A stretch of 64,000 nucleotides of DNA from Streptomyces fungicidicus. GTDB taxonomy: Bacteria > Actinomycetota > Actinomycetes > Streptomycetales > Streptomycetaceae. Under the pieces are notes generated by a model. The model did not search any database and was not told where the DNA came from. It saw only the letters and a list, made by a program, of their open reading frames with translations. Below, piece after piece: positions 54,101 to 61,391 of this stretch (the first letter of the stretch is position 1; each line of letters begins with the position of its first letter). The position numbers were made by a program, and so were the translations under genes. The stretch covers positions 5,195,501 through 5,259,500 of the forward strand of contig NZ_CP023407.1 in NCBI RefSeq assembly GCF_003665435.1, read 5' to 3'.

Positions 54101-55882
54101 CTACGCGACCCGCCTCAGCGCCAGCACCGCGTTGTGCCCCCCGAACCCGAACGAGTTGCTCAGTACCAGGTCCCCCGCCCCCGTCAGCACCCGCGGCTCC
54201 CCCCGCACCACGTCAAGGCCGATCGCCTCGTCGACCTCCCCGCAGCCGACCGTGGGAGGCACCACCCCGTGGTGCAGCGTGAGCACCGCCGCGACGGCCT
54301 CCACCCCACCCGCGGCCCCCTGAAGGTGCCCCAGGTGCCCCTTCAGCGCGGTGACCGGCACCTCCCGCCCCCCGAGCACGCCCCGCAGGGCCCGCGCCTC
54401 CGCGAGGTCACCGTCGACCGTGGCGGTGGCGTGCGCGTTGACGTGGACCACGTCCGCCACCTCGCCCCCGGCGTCCCGCACCGCCCGCCGCAGCGCGAGC
54501 GCGATGCCGTCACCGGAGGGATCCGGCGCCGCGACATGGTGGGCGTCGGCGGACAGCCCCCACCCGGCCGCCTCGCAGTAGACGCGGGCCCCGCGGGCGC
54601 GGGCGTGCTCCTCGGACTCCAGGACGAGCACCCCCGCCCCCTCCCCGTTGACGAACCCGTCGCGGTCCTTGGCGAAGGGGTGCGACGGCGAACCGTCGGC
54701 CGGGTCCCCCTCGGCCAGCGCCCGCATCGCCGCGAACGACGCCATGATCGCCGGAGTGACCACGGCCTCCGCCCCGCCCGCGAGGGCGACGTCGACCCGG
54801 CCGTACCGGATGCGGTCGACGGCCTGCCCGATCGCCTCGGTGCCGGAGGCGCACGCGCTGGTCACGGTGCGCGCCTCCCCGGTGATGTGCAGGTCGAGCG
54901 AGACCTGCGAGGCCGCCTGCGAGGGCACCGTCATCGGCGTGGTGAGCGGTGACACCCCCCGCGGTCCCCGCTCCCGCAGCTTCCGGTCCCCGCCGACCAG
55001 CACCGACGCGTCCCCCAGGATGGCGCCGAGGCTCACCCCGACCCGCTCCGGGTCGAGCCCGCTCTCGCGGGTGCCGCCGTCCGCGTACCCGGCGTCGGCC
55101 CACGCCTCCCGCGCGGCCAGCACGGCGAACTGCGCGGCCCGGTTCATCCGCCGCGCCGTCTGCCGGGGCAGCAGTCCGGCCGGGTCCACCGGCACGGTCC
55201 CGGCGATCCGCACCGGCATCCCGGCGAACTCCTCGCCCGTCAACTCCCGTATGCCGTGGCGTCCTTCGAGCAGGCCGTCCCACAGCTCGGCCGTGCCGAC
55301 GCCCAGCGGGGTGACCGCGCCGAGCCCGGTGACGACCACGCGCCGCGCACCCGTCGCCTCGGCCGCCCGCACCGGGCGCGGCTCGTGCCGTACGAGGTCG
55401 CCCTCCCGGTCGGCGGCGGCGGCCCACCGGCGTACGTCGTCGTCGGACGCGGGACCGGCCGCGTCCCCCTCGGCGGAGTCCCGGTGCCAGGCGCCCCAGC
55501 GGCGGACGTAGGCGACCTCCTCGGCCCGCGGGTCGACGGCCCGCAGCGTCCGCAGCCGGTCCCCGTCCCGGAACTCGACCCCGTCGAGCGCGGGCGAGCT
55601 CACCAGCGGGACCGCCGCCACGTCCATCCGTCGCCCGGCGACGGTCACCCGCTGTTCGCGGCGCAGCACTTCCTCGTGGTCCACCCCGCCGAGCGGCGGC
55701 CGCAGCGTGACCCGGATCACCTCCGGGCTCTCGGGCAGCGTGTGCGTCACGACATGCCACCGGTACCGCACCGCGTCCTCGTGGGACAGGGCGAGCAGAT
55801 CACCGGGGACGACCTCGGCGGCGGTAACCGCGTACGGGCGTATGGGTACTTCAGGCGTTTCGGGGGAGTGGGCCATGGCCAT
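54101..55882 (-). CDS. beta-ketoacyl synthase with unusual N-terminal extension
   Basis: A 593-residue protein. From about residue 180 it is a complete FabF/KS-type condensing enzyme: RVVVTGLGAVTPLG, nucleophile Cys344 in VTSACASGTEAIG, His484 in VNAHATAT, and LKGHLGHLQGAAGGVEA with the second His. The first 180 residues are not part of the KS fold: a beta-rich, charged segment (PGDLLALSHEDAVRYRWHVV, VIRVTLRPPLGG, VEFRDGDRLRTLRAVDP) with no family I recognise. It is not in a PKS cluster, and no ACP or chain-length factor is nearby. ATG with AAAGAGAG upstream. Confidence 0.85.
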   Translation of the reverse strand: MAMAHSPETPEVPIRPYAVTAAEVVPGDLLALSHEDAVRYRWHVVTHTLPESPEVIRVTLRPPLGGVDHEEVLRREQRVTVAGRRMDVAAVPLVSSPALDGVEFRDGDRLRTLRAVDPRAEEVAYVRRWGAWHRDSAEGDAAGPASDDDVRRWAAAADREGDLVRHEPRPVRAAEATGARRVVVTGLGAVTPLGVGTAELWDGLLEGRHGIRELTGEEFAGMPVRIAGTVPVDPAGLLPRQTARRMNRAAQFAVLAAREAWADAGYADGGTRESGLDPERVGVSLGAILGDASVLVGGDRKLRERGPRGVSPLTTPMTVPSQAASQVSLDLHITGEARTVTSACASGTEAIGQAVDRIRYGRVDVALAGGAEAVVTPAIMASFAAMRALAEGDPADGSPSHPFAKDRDGFVNGEGAGVLVLESEEHARARGARVYCEAAGWGLSADAHHVAAPDPSGDGIALALRRAVRDAGGEVADVVHVNAHATATVDGDLAEARALRGVLGGREVPVTALKGHLGHLQGAAGGVEAVAAVLTLHHGVVPPTVGCGEVDEAIGLDVVRGEPRVLTGAGDLVLSNSFGFGGHNAVLALRRVA

Positions 55883-56280
55883 GCATGCTCTCTTTGATCC
55901 GAACTGTCGTACTCAGGGCGGTTCCGAGTGTTCTGTACGAAGTGCGAACGGACCATTGTTGAATCGCGGGCATGTCCGGTTTGCCACGTTCTACCAGGTG
56001 GGTGACCGGCGCCACATCCATCAAGTCCTCAACACCGTAACCGACTTACCAAGACGTAACCGACGTGTGGAAAACGTCACGAAACGACCGCCGGTCATCC
56101 GGTGCGTACGGCCCACCCGTGCGCGTGATCCGGCCCACAGTGCGGGGTGCCGCGTAGGCGGGAAGGTCGGCTTCGGCGTCTGTCTCCGGGGGTGTGCTTC
56201 GATGTGCGCGACCCGCGAAACCTGAACGCGCGGCGGGAACAGCCGGGTTGCACGGGAAGACCGAGACACCGGTGGAGGGC
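55883..56280. promoter_or_regulatory. 398-base divergent region before ECF sigma gene
   Basis: No gene supported. On the minus strand GGAACC at 55924-55919, 15-17 bases before a GTT/GTC-like triplet, may be an ECF-type -35 for the ketosynthase gene; this is weak. On the plus strand the sequence becomes richer in A and T between 55930 and 56090 (AACACCGTAACCGACTTACC and a related CGTAACCGACG), which contains a near-direct repeat CGTAACCGAC at 56036-56045 and 56055-56064. Confidence 0.35.
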
Positions 56281-56796
56281 ATGACCGAGGAAGAGTTCGA
56301 CGCTTTCTACGCGGCCGCGTTCCCCCGCCTGACCGGACAGTTGTACGTCTTCACCGGTGACCTCGGCGAGGCCCAGGACGTCGTCCAGGAGGCGTTCGTA
56401 CGGGCCTGGGACCGGCGCGGGAGGCTGATCGCCGACGAGGCGCCCGAGGCGTGGGTGCGCACCGTCGCCATGCGGCTCGCGGTGAGCCGCTGGCGCCGCG
56501 CGAAACGCTGGCTGGAACTCGTACGGCACTCCCCGCCCCCGGAGACGACCCCCGGCCCGGGCCCCGACCGCACCGCCCTGGTCGCCGCGCTGCGCCAACT
56601 GCCCGAGCACCAGCGCATGGCCGTCGTCCTCCATCACCTGTGCGACCTCAGCGTCGAACAGGTAGCCTCCGAGACCGGCGCACCCGTGGGCACGGTCAAG
56701 GCCAGGCTCTCCCGCGGACGGGCGGCACTGGCCAGACATCTGGCGGTGGACGAGGCCGACGAGTCGGCCTGGAGGGAGGGCGGCCGGGTCGGATGA
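56281..56796 (+). CDS. ECF RNA polymerase sigma factor, SigE family
   Basis: A 171-residue sigma factor. Region 2: FDAFYAAAFPRLTGQLYVFTGDLGEAQDVVQEAFVRAWDRRGRL, then EAPEAWVRTVAMRLAVSRWRRAKRW. Region 4: ALRQLPEHQRMAVVLHHLCDLSVEQVASETGAPVGTVKARLSRGRAAL. Such SigE-family factors are common in Streptomyces. ATG at 56281 follows GGTGGAGGG at short spacing. The next gene encodes a membrane protein that probably served as a regulator but has a disturbed start. Confidence 0.92.
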   Translation: MTEEEFDAFYAAAFPRLTGQLYVFTGDLGEAQDVVQEAFVRAWDRRGRLIADEAPEAWVRTVAMRLAVSRWRRAKRWLELVRHSPPPETTPGPGPDRTALVAALRQLPEHQRMAVVLHHLCDLSVEQVASETGAPVGTVKARLSRGRAALARHLAVDEADESAWREGGRVG

Positions 56797-57475
56797 ACTC
56801 ACCGGCGCCCTGCGCGAGCTGGCGGCACGACACGAGGCCCCGCCGCGAATCGGCGCCGCCGAGGTCCGCGGCCGGGCCGGACGCCGCTCCCGCCGCCGCA
56901 GGGCGACCGCCGCGCTCGGCACGACGGCCGCCGCGGTCTGCGCGCTGACGGCCGTCGCCTTCACCCTGCACACCGAGGAGCCCGGACCGCACCACCGGAC
57001 GCCCGCCGCCGGATCCGGCACCCCGGCCCGGCCGCCGGGGACGGCGGCCCCCGCCTCCGCCTCCGCCGGCGTCCTCGACCTGAGCCGCCGCACCCTCACC
57101 GTCGGCGAGCGCGTCATACGCGTCGACTCGCGCTCCTTCCCCCGCTTCGCCCCCGGCAGCCGGATGAAGGTGGTCGCCAAGTCCACCCTCAAGGTGCTGC
57201 CCCTGGAGAACGGCACGAGGGCCGGCACCGAGGTCAAGGTCCCGTACCTGGTCCAGCTGAGCGCCCCCGGCCGGCAGCCGGTCTACGCCGGCGCCCTCGC
57301 CGTCGACACCAAGGCGCTCGCCGCCCTCTCCGCCAGGTCGGGCTGGCTGGGCATGAACGTCGCGGACGCCAAGTGGTTCTACGCCCGGGCGCGGGCGGGC
57401 GACCGCATCGAGATCACGACGACCGCCACCGCGCGGCCGGCGACGCCGGACGCCGTGGGAGGCGGGGGCGGCTGA
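56792..57475 (+). CDS. sigma-linked membrane protein, start disrupted (possible frameshift)
   Basis: The reading frame from GATGAACTCACC (56792) to the TGA at 57475 is coding-like. It holds a cytoplasmic helical part (DELTGALRELAARHEAPPRIG), an Arg-rich stop-transfer, a membrane segment (TAALGTTAAAVCALTAVAFTL) and an extracellular domain ending in a Gly run. This is the layout of proteins encoded after SigE-family sigma genes. Yet this frame has no ATG, GTG or TTG before 57164, well after the membrane segment. The natural coupled start ATGA at 56793 is one base out of frame. Either a small deletion broke the gene, or the sequence or initiation is unusual. Confidence 0.55.
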   Translation, partial: DELTGALRELAARHEAPPRIGAAEVRGRAGRRSRRRRATAALGTTAAAVCALTAVAFTLHTEEPGPHHRTPAAGSGTPARPPGTAAPASASAGVLDLSRRTLTVGERVIRVDSRSFPRFAPGSRMKVVAKSTLKVLPLENGTRAGTEVKVPYLVQLSAPGRQPVYAGALAVDTKALAALSARSGWLGMNVADAKWFYARARAGDRIEITTTATARPATPDAVGGGGG

Positions 57476-57515
57476 CCACCTCCTACGCCCCCACCTGGGA
57501 TTCTTACCCTCTGGT

Positions 57516-57546
57516 GACCAATCCGCGCCGCCCGCGGCCTCGGATT
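57516..57546 (+). promoter_or_regulatory. promoter-like motif upstream of sigK (copy 1)
   Basis: GACCAATCCGC at 57516-57526, 14 bases, then CGGATT at 57541-57546, ending 34 bases before the sigK GTG. The identical bipartite motif with the same spacing occurs twice more near 58914-59005, so it is probably an ECF sigma promoter, most simply recognised by SigK itself. Confidence 0.7.
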
Positions 57547-57580
57547 ACGCCCGGAGACGTCCCGACCGCGGAGGGCCCAC

Positions 57581-58165
57581 GTGAAAGAAGCAGTCCACAT
57601 CGGCAGAAATCCCTCACGGGAGCCGGATCTGCAGGAGCTGATGGCCCGGGTCGCCCTGGGGGACGAGGAGGCGTTCGCCTCCGTCTACGACAGGGTCGTG
57701 AGCCCGGTACTCGGCGTCGTCCGCTCCGTGCTGCGGGACGGGGCCCAGTCCGAGGAGGTCGCCCAGGAGGTCCTGGTGGAGGTGTGGCGCACGGCCCCCG
57801 GATACCGCGCCGACCGGGGGACCGTCATCAACTGGATCCTCACCCTGGCCCACCGCCGCGCCGTCGACCGCGTGCGCTCCGTGGAGGCCGCCGCCGCCCG
57901 TGACCACAAGGCGGCCGCCCTGGACCGGATGCCCGAGTACGACGAGGTCGTCGAGCAGGTCGAGGCCCGTATCGAGCGCGAGCAGGTGCGCCGCTGTCTG
58001 AGCGGCCTGACCGAGATCCAGCACCAGGCCGTCACCCTCGCCTACTACCGCGGGCTGACCTACCGCCAGGTGGCGGAGGCGCTGACGCTGCCGCTGGGCA
58101 CGGTGAAGACGCGGCTGCGCGACGGCCTCATCCGGCTCCGCGACTGCCTGGGGGTGACCGCGTGA
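57581..58165 (+). CDS. sigK: ECF sigma factor SigK
   Basis: A 194-residue ECF sigma factor of the SigK (ECF19-like) group. Region 2 runs from DLQELMARVALGDEEAFASVYDRVV through EEVAQEVLVEVWRTAPGYRADRG; region 4 contains QHQAVTLAYYRGLTYRQVAEALTLPLGTVKTRLRDGLIRLRDCL. GTG start; its stop overlaps the next gene's GTG (GTGA), the usual sigma/anti-sigma coupling. In mycobacteria SigK is held by the membrane protein RskA and controls fasciclin proteins; the same companions occur here. Confidence 0.93.
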   Translation: MKEAVHIGRNPSREPDLQELMARVALGDEEAFASVYDRVVSPVLGVVRSVLRDGAQSEEVAQEVLVEVWRTAPGYRADRGTVINWILTLAHRRAVDRVRSVEAAAARDHKAAALDRMPEYDEVVEQVEARIEREQVRRCLSGLTEIQHQAVTLAYYRGLTYRQVAEALTLPLGTVKTRLRDGLIRLRDCLGVTA

Positions 58166-58914
58166 CCACCGCCGACCCGCACCTGCTGACCGGGGCCCAC
58201 GCCTTGCACGCCCTCCCGGACGACGAACGCGCGACCTTCGAACGTCACCTCGCCGACTGCGAGCCGTGCGCCCGGGAGACCGCCGAACTCCACGCCACCG
58301 CCGCCCGCCTGGGCCTCGCCGTCGCCACGGCGCCCCGTCCGGCGATGCGCGAGGAGGTGCTGCGCCGGATCACCGCCGTCCGCCAGCAGCCGCCCGGCCC
58401 GCCTGCCGCGCCCCGCCGGGCCCGCGCCGCCCTGCGGGCGCACCGGCTGTCCCGCTGGACGCTGGCCGCCTGCCTGGCGGCGGCCGCCGCGCTCGGCGGC
58501 ACGGCGGTGTGGCAGTACGAACGTGCCGAGGACGCCCAGCGGCAGGCCCGCCGCGCCGAACAGGGCACGGCGGAGATCGCCGCCGTACTGGCCGCCCCGG
58601 ACGCCACGACCCGGGCCGCCGCCCTGGGCGACGGAGCCACCGGCACCGTCGTCGTCTCCCGCGAGCGGGACGAGGCCGTGTTCGTCGCCTCCGGGATGGC
58701 GCGACCGCCCGCCGGGAAGGTCTACCAGCTCTGGTACGACGACGGCGGCACCATGCGGTCCGCCGGTCTGATGGACCCCGGCCGCGCCGACCAGGCCGTC
58801 CTGATGGAGGGAGCCGTCGACGGCGCGTCGGCCATGGGCATCACCGTCGAACCCGAGGGCGGCTCCCGGCGGCCCACCTCCGACCCGGTCGCCCTGATGG
58901 GGCTCCCCACCTGA
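58162..58914 (+). CDS. rskA: anti-sigma-K factor RskA
   Basis: A 250-residue anti-sigma factor. The N-terminal zinc anti-sigma domain has the H-x3-C-x2-C signature in FERHLADCEPCARE, then a helical region to about 90. One membrane segment (SRWTLAACLAAAAALGGTAVW, about 95-115) precedes the extracellular RskA domain, with VFVASGMARPPAGKVYQLWYDDGG and the closing PTSDPVALMGL. GTG overlaps sigK by four bases. Regulated proteolysis releases SigK in the mycobacterial system. Confidence 0.93.
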   Translation: MTTADPHLLTGAHALHALPDDERATFERHLADCEPCARETAELHATAARLGLAVATAPRPAMREEVLRRITAVRQQPPGPPAAPRRARAALRAHRLSRWTLAACLAAAAALGGTAVWQYERAEDAQRQARRAEQGTAEIAAVLAAPDATTRAAALGDGATGTVVVSRERDEAVFVASGMARPPAGKVYQLWYDDGGTMRSAGLMDPGRADQAVLMEGAVDGASAMGITVEPEGGSRRPTSDPVALMGLPT

Positions 58915-58944
58915 ATCCGTAGCCGGAGCGCCCGCGGATTGGTC
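58914..58944 (-). promoter_or_regulatory. promoter-like motif antisense to rskA (copy 2)
   Basis: On the minus strand GACCAATCCGC (58944-58934), 14 bases, CGGATT (58919-58914). It points back into rskA, whose stop codon is at 58912-58914, so a transcript would begin at about 58907 and run antisense to rskA. Sequence and spacing equal copies 1 and 3. Confidence 0.6.
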
Positions 58945-58956
58945 GCGAAAAACATT

Positions 58957-58972
58957 TCACCGAATTCGGTGA
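58957..58972. promoter_or_regulatory. palindromic site between divergent motifs
   Basis: TCACCGAATTCGGTGA is a perfect 16-base palindrome lying between the back-to-back motif copies 2 and 3. It is a good candidate operator for a further dimeric regulator acting on both promoters. Confidence 0.55.
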
Positions 58973-58974
58973 TC

Positions 58975-59005
58975 GACCAATCCGCCGGCCCATCGGGGCC
59001 GGATT
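58975..59005 (+). promoter_or_regulatory. promoter-like motif of the oxidoreductase operon (copy 3)
   Basis: GACCAATCCGC at 58975-58985, 14 bases, CGGATT at 59000-59005. Only six bases separate it from the GTG at 59012, so transcription should start at the codon itself and the mRNA would be leaderless; no ribosome site is present, in agreement. The spacer also forms a hairpin CCGGCCC-ATCG-GGGCCGG at 58985-59002. Confidence 0.7.
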
Positions 59006-59011
59006 CCCCAC

Positions 59012-60601
59012 GTGACCGACGACGAGAAGAAAACGCGAAAGGCCCACGGCGCGATCCGCCCGGCGCTGGGTGCGCTGAGCGGCGCGCTGGCGGGATTCGC
59101 AGCCCTCGCCGTCGCCGAACCGGTGGCCGCGTGGGTACGCCCGCAGGCCGCACCCGTCCTGGCGGTCGGGGGCGCGGCGATCGACCGCACCCCCGCCGCC
59201 GTCAAGGACTGGGCGATCCGGGAATTCGGCACCGACGACAAATTGGTGCTGCGCGCCGGAATTCTCGCCGTACTGGCACTGTCCGCCCTCGCGCTGGGAA
59301 TTCTGGCGCTGCGATTCCGGCGCTCCGCCGCGTCGGGGGTTCTGCTTTTCGGCGCGATCGGCGGAGCCGCCGCCGTGGCCCGCCCGGACTCGGCCGGAAT
59401 CACCGACGCGCTGCCCTCGGCCGTGGGCGCGGTGGCCGGAGCGGCCGTGCTGTTCCTCCTCGCGGGCCGTCTCCGCGCCCCTGCCGCCGAGGGCGGATCC
59501 GTCCCCGGCGACTGGGACCGCCGGGGGTTCCTCCTCGCGGCCACCGCCGCTGCCGCCGCCTCCGCCGGAACCGGCGCCCTCGGCCGCGCCCTCCAGGGCG
59601 TCGGCAGCCGCAACGCGGCGGCCTCCCGTGACCGCGTCGTGCTCCCGGCCCCCGCCTCGCCCGCCCCCGCGGTCCCCACGGGCGCCCGCCTGCGGATTCC
59701 CGGCATCAGCCCCTTCACCACCCCGAACGGCGACTTCTACCGGGTCGACACCGCGCTCGCCGTACCCGAGGTGGACGCCACCACCTGGCGTCTGCGCATC
59801 CACGGCGAGGGAGTCACCCGCCCGGTCACCCTCTCCTACGACGATCTGCTGCGCCGCGAGCTGATCGAACGCGACATCACCCTCACCTGTGTCTCCAACG
59901 AGGTCGGCGGCCCCTATGTGGGCAACGCCCGCTGGACCGGCGTACGACTCGCCGGCCTGCTCGCCGAGTGCGGGGTGCGGCCGCCCTCCCGGGGCGGACC
60001 GGCCGACCAGCTGGTGGCCCGCTCGGTGGACGGCATGACCATCGGCAGCCCCGTCGAGGACCTGATGGACGGCCGCGACGCCCTGCTGGCCCTCGGCATG
60101 AACGGCCGCCCCCTCCCCTTCGACCACGGATTCCCCGCCCGCATGGTGGTGCCCGGCCTCTACGGCTACGTCTCCGCCTGCAAGTGGATCGAGGATCTCG
60201 AACTCACCACCTTCGACGCCTACGACGCCTACTGGGTCAGGCGGGACTGGGCGCGCGAGGCCCCCGTGAAGACCCAGTCCCGGATCGACACCCCGAAGCC
60301 GTTCGCCCGCCCGAAGGCCGGACCGGTCATGGTCGCCGGGGTCGCCTGGGCACAGCACCGGGGCATCGACGGGGTCGAGGTCCGTGTCGACGACGGCCCC
60401 TGGCAGGAGGCCCGGTTGGCGGCCGAGGGCTCCCGCGACACCTGGCGCCAGTGGTCGTTCGCCTGGCAGGCGTCCAAGGGCTCCCACACCCTCACGGTCC
60501 GCGCCACCGACGGCACCGGAGAGGTCCAGCCGGAGCGCCGTACCCGCACGGTGCCGGACGGCGCGAGCGGCTGGCACTCGGTGGTGGTGACCGTCGAGTG
60601 A
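59012..60601 (+). CDS. membrane molybdopterin-dependent oxidoreductase, sulfite-oxidase family
   Basis: A 529-residue protein. The first 160 residues carry about four hydrophobic segments; a twin-arginine motif DRRGFLLAATAA follows at about 169, so the catalytic part is probably exported by Tat. The sulfite-oxidase-type molybdopterin domain from about 225 contains the molybdenum-ligand cysteine, Cys293 in ITLTCVSNEVGGP, then FDHGFPARMVVPGLYGYVSACKWI and an immunoglobulin-like C-terminal dimer domain. GTG start, leaderless by promoter position. It follows rskA and probably belongs to the SigK regulon. Confidence 0.9.
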   Translation: MTDDEKKTRKAHGAIRPALGALSGALAGFAALAVAEPVAAWVRPQAAPVLAVGGAAIDRTPAAVKDWAIREFGTDDKLVLRAGILAVLALSALALGILALRFRRSAASGVLLFGAIGGAAAVARPDSAGITDALPSAVGAVAGAAVLFLLAGRLRAPAAEGGSVPGDWDRRGFLLAATAAAAASAGTGALGRALQGVGSRNAAASRDRVVLPAPASPAPAVPTGARLRIPGISPFTTPNGDFYRVDTALAVPEVDATTWRLRIHGEGVTRPVTLSYDDLLRRELIERDITLTCVSNEVGGPYVGNARWTGVRLAGLLAECGVRPPSRGGPADQLVARSVDGMTIGSPVEDLMDGRDALLALGMNGRPLPFDHGFPARMVVPGLYGYVSACKWIEDLELTTFDAYDAYWVRRDWAREAPVKTQSRIDTPKPFARPKAGPVMVAGVAWAQHRGIDGVEVRVDDGPWQEARLAAEGSRDTWRQWSFAWQASKGSHTLTVRATDGTGEVQPERRTRTVPDGASGWHSVVVTVE

Positions 60602-60683
60602 CCCCGTGAACCCCCCTTTACTTTCCGACCCTTTGACCTTGACCGCTGCTCCCTGAGAAGCACACCCCCGAGGAGAACCGAAG

Positions 60684-61343
60684 ATGAACACCCGTATCCG
60701 CCGTGCTGCGCTCGTCCTGACCGCGGCCGTGACCCTTCCGCTCACCCTGAGCGCCTGCTCCGACGACGGCGGCGACTCCGCCGCCTCGGAGTCGTCCGGC
60801 AAGGCGTCCGCGTCGGCGCCGGCGTCCGACGAGGGCATGGGCAACTCCGGCAGTGCCGCCCCGGCCGACGAGCCGTTCGGACCGGCCTGTTCCTCCGTCC
60901 CGGAGGACGGCGCCGGTTCCTTCGACGGCATGGCCAAGGACCCGGTGGCCACCGCCGCGTCCAACAACCCGGCCCTGTCCACGCTGGTGACGGCGGTGAA
61001 GAAGGCCGGGCTGGTCGACACCCTCAACAACGCAGAGAACATCACGGTGTTCGCGCCCACCAACGACGCCTTCGCGAAGATCCCCAAGGACACCCTGGAC
61101 AAGGTCCTCGCGGACAAGGAGCAGCTGACGAACATCCTCACCTACCACGTGGTCGGCGAGCGGCTCGCCCCGAAGGACCTGGAGAACGGCTCCTACGAAA
61201 CCCTCCAGAAGTCGAAGCTGACGACGTCCGGCTCCGGCGAGGAGTACACCGTCAACGACACGGCGAAGGTGGTCTGCGGCAACGTCAAGACCGCCAACGC
61301 GAACGTCCACATCATCGACACGGTCCTGATGCCGGCCTCCTGA
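60684..61343 (+). CDS. fasciclin-domain lipoprotein (Mpt83/Mpt70-like)
   Basis: A 219-residue lipoprotein. Lipobox LTLSAC places the modified cysteine at residue 25; a Ser/Ala-rich linker follows, then one fasciclin domain: NPALSTLVTAVKKAGLVDTLNNAENITVFAPTNDAFAKI, ILTYHVVGERL and GNVKTANANVHIIDTVLMP. ATG with CGAGGAG upstream. It sits 82 bases after the oxidoreductase gene. In Mycobacterium, SigK controls Mpt83 and Mpt70 with the same domain, which supports the assignment of this locus. Confidence 0.92.
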   Translation: MNTRIRRAALVLTAAVTLPLTLSACSDDGGDSAASESSGKASASAPASDEGMGNSGSAAPADEPFGPACSSVPEDGAGSFDGMAKDPVATAASNNPALSTLVTAVKKAGLVDTLNNAENITVFAPTNDAFAKIPKDTLDKVLADKEQLTNILTYHVVGERLAPKDLENGSYETLQKSKLTTSGSGEEYTVNDTAKVVCGNVKTANANVHIIDTVLMPAS

Positions 61344-61354
61344 CGTCACCCACC

Positions 61355-61391
61355 CCGCCCCGGGCGCCGCGCACCACGGCGCCCGGGGCGG
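61355..61391. terminator. bidirectional terminator after the fasciclin gene
   Basis: A perfect 15-base-pair stem (61355-61369 with 61377-61391) around loop CGCACCA lies between converging genes and touches the stop codon of the minus-strand gene. Confidence 0.88.

Noticed and set aside
57164..57475. 103-codon gene starting at ATG 57164
   Set aside because: The same frame is coding-like for another 120 codons upstream, including a membrane segment, so this would be a fragment of the disrupted gene rather than a separate gene.
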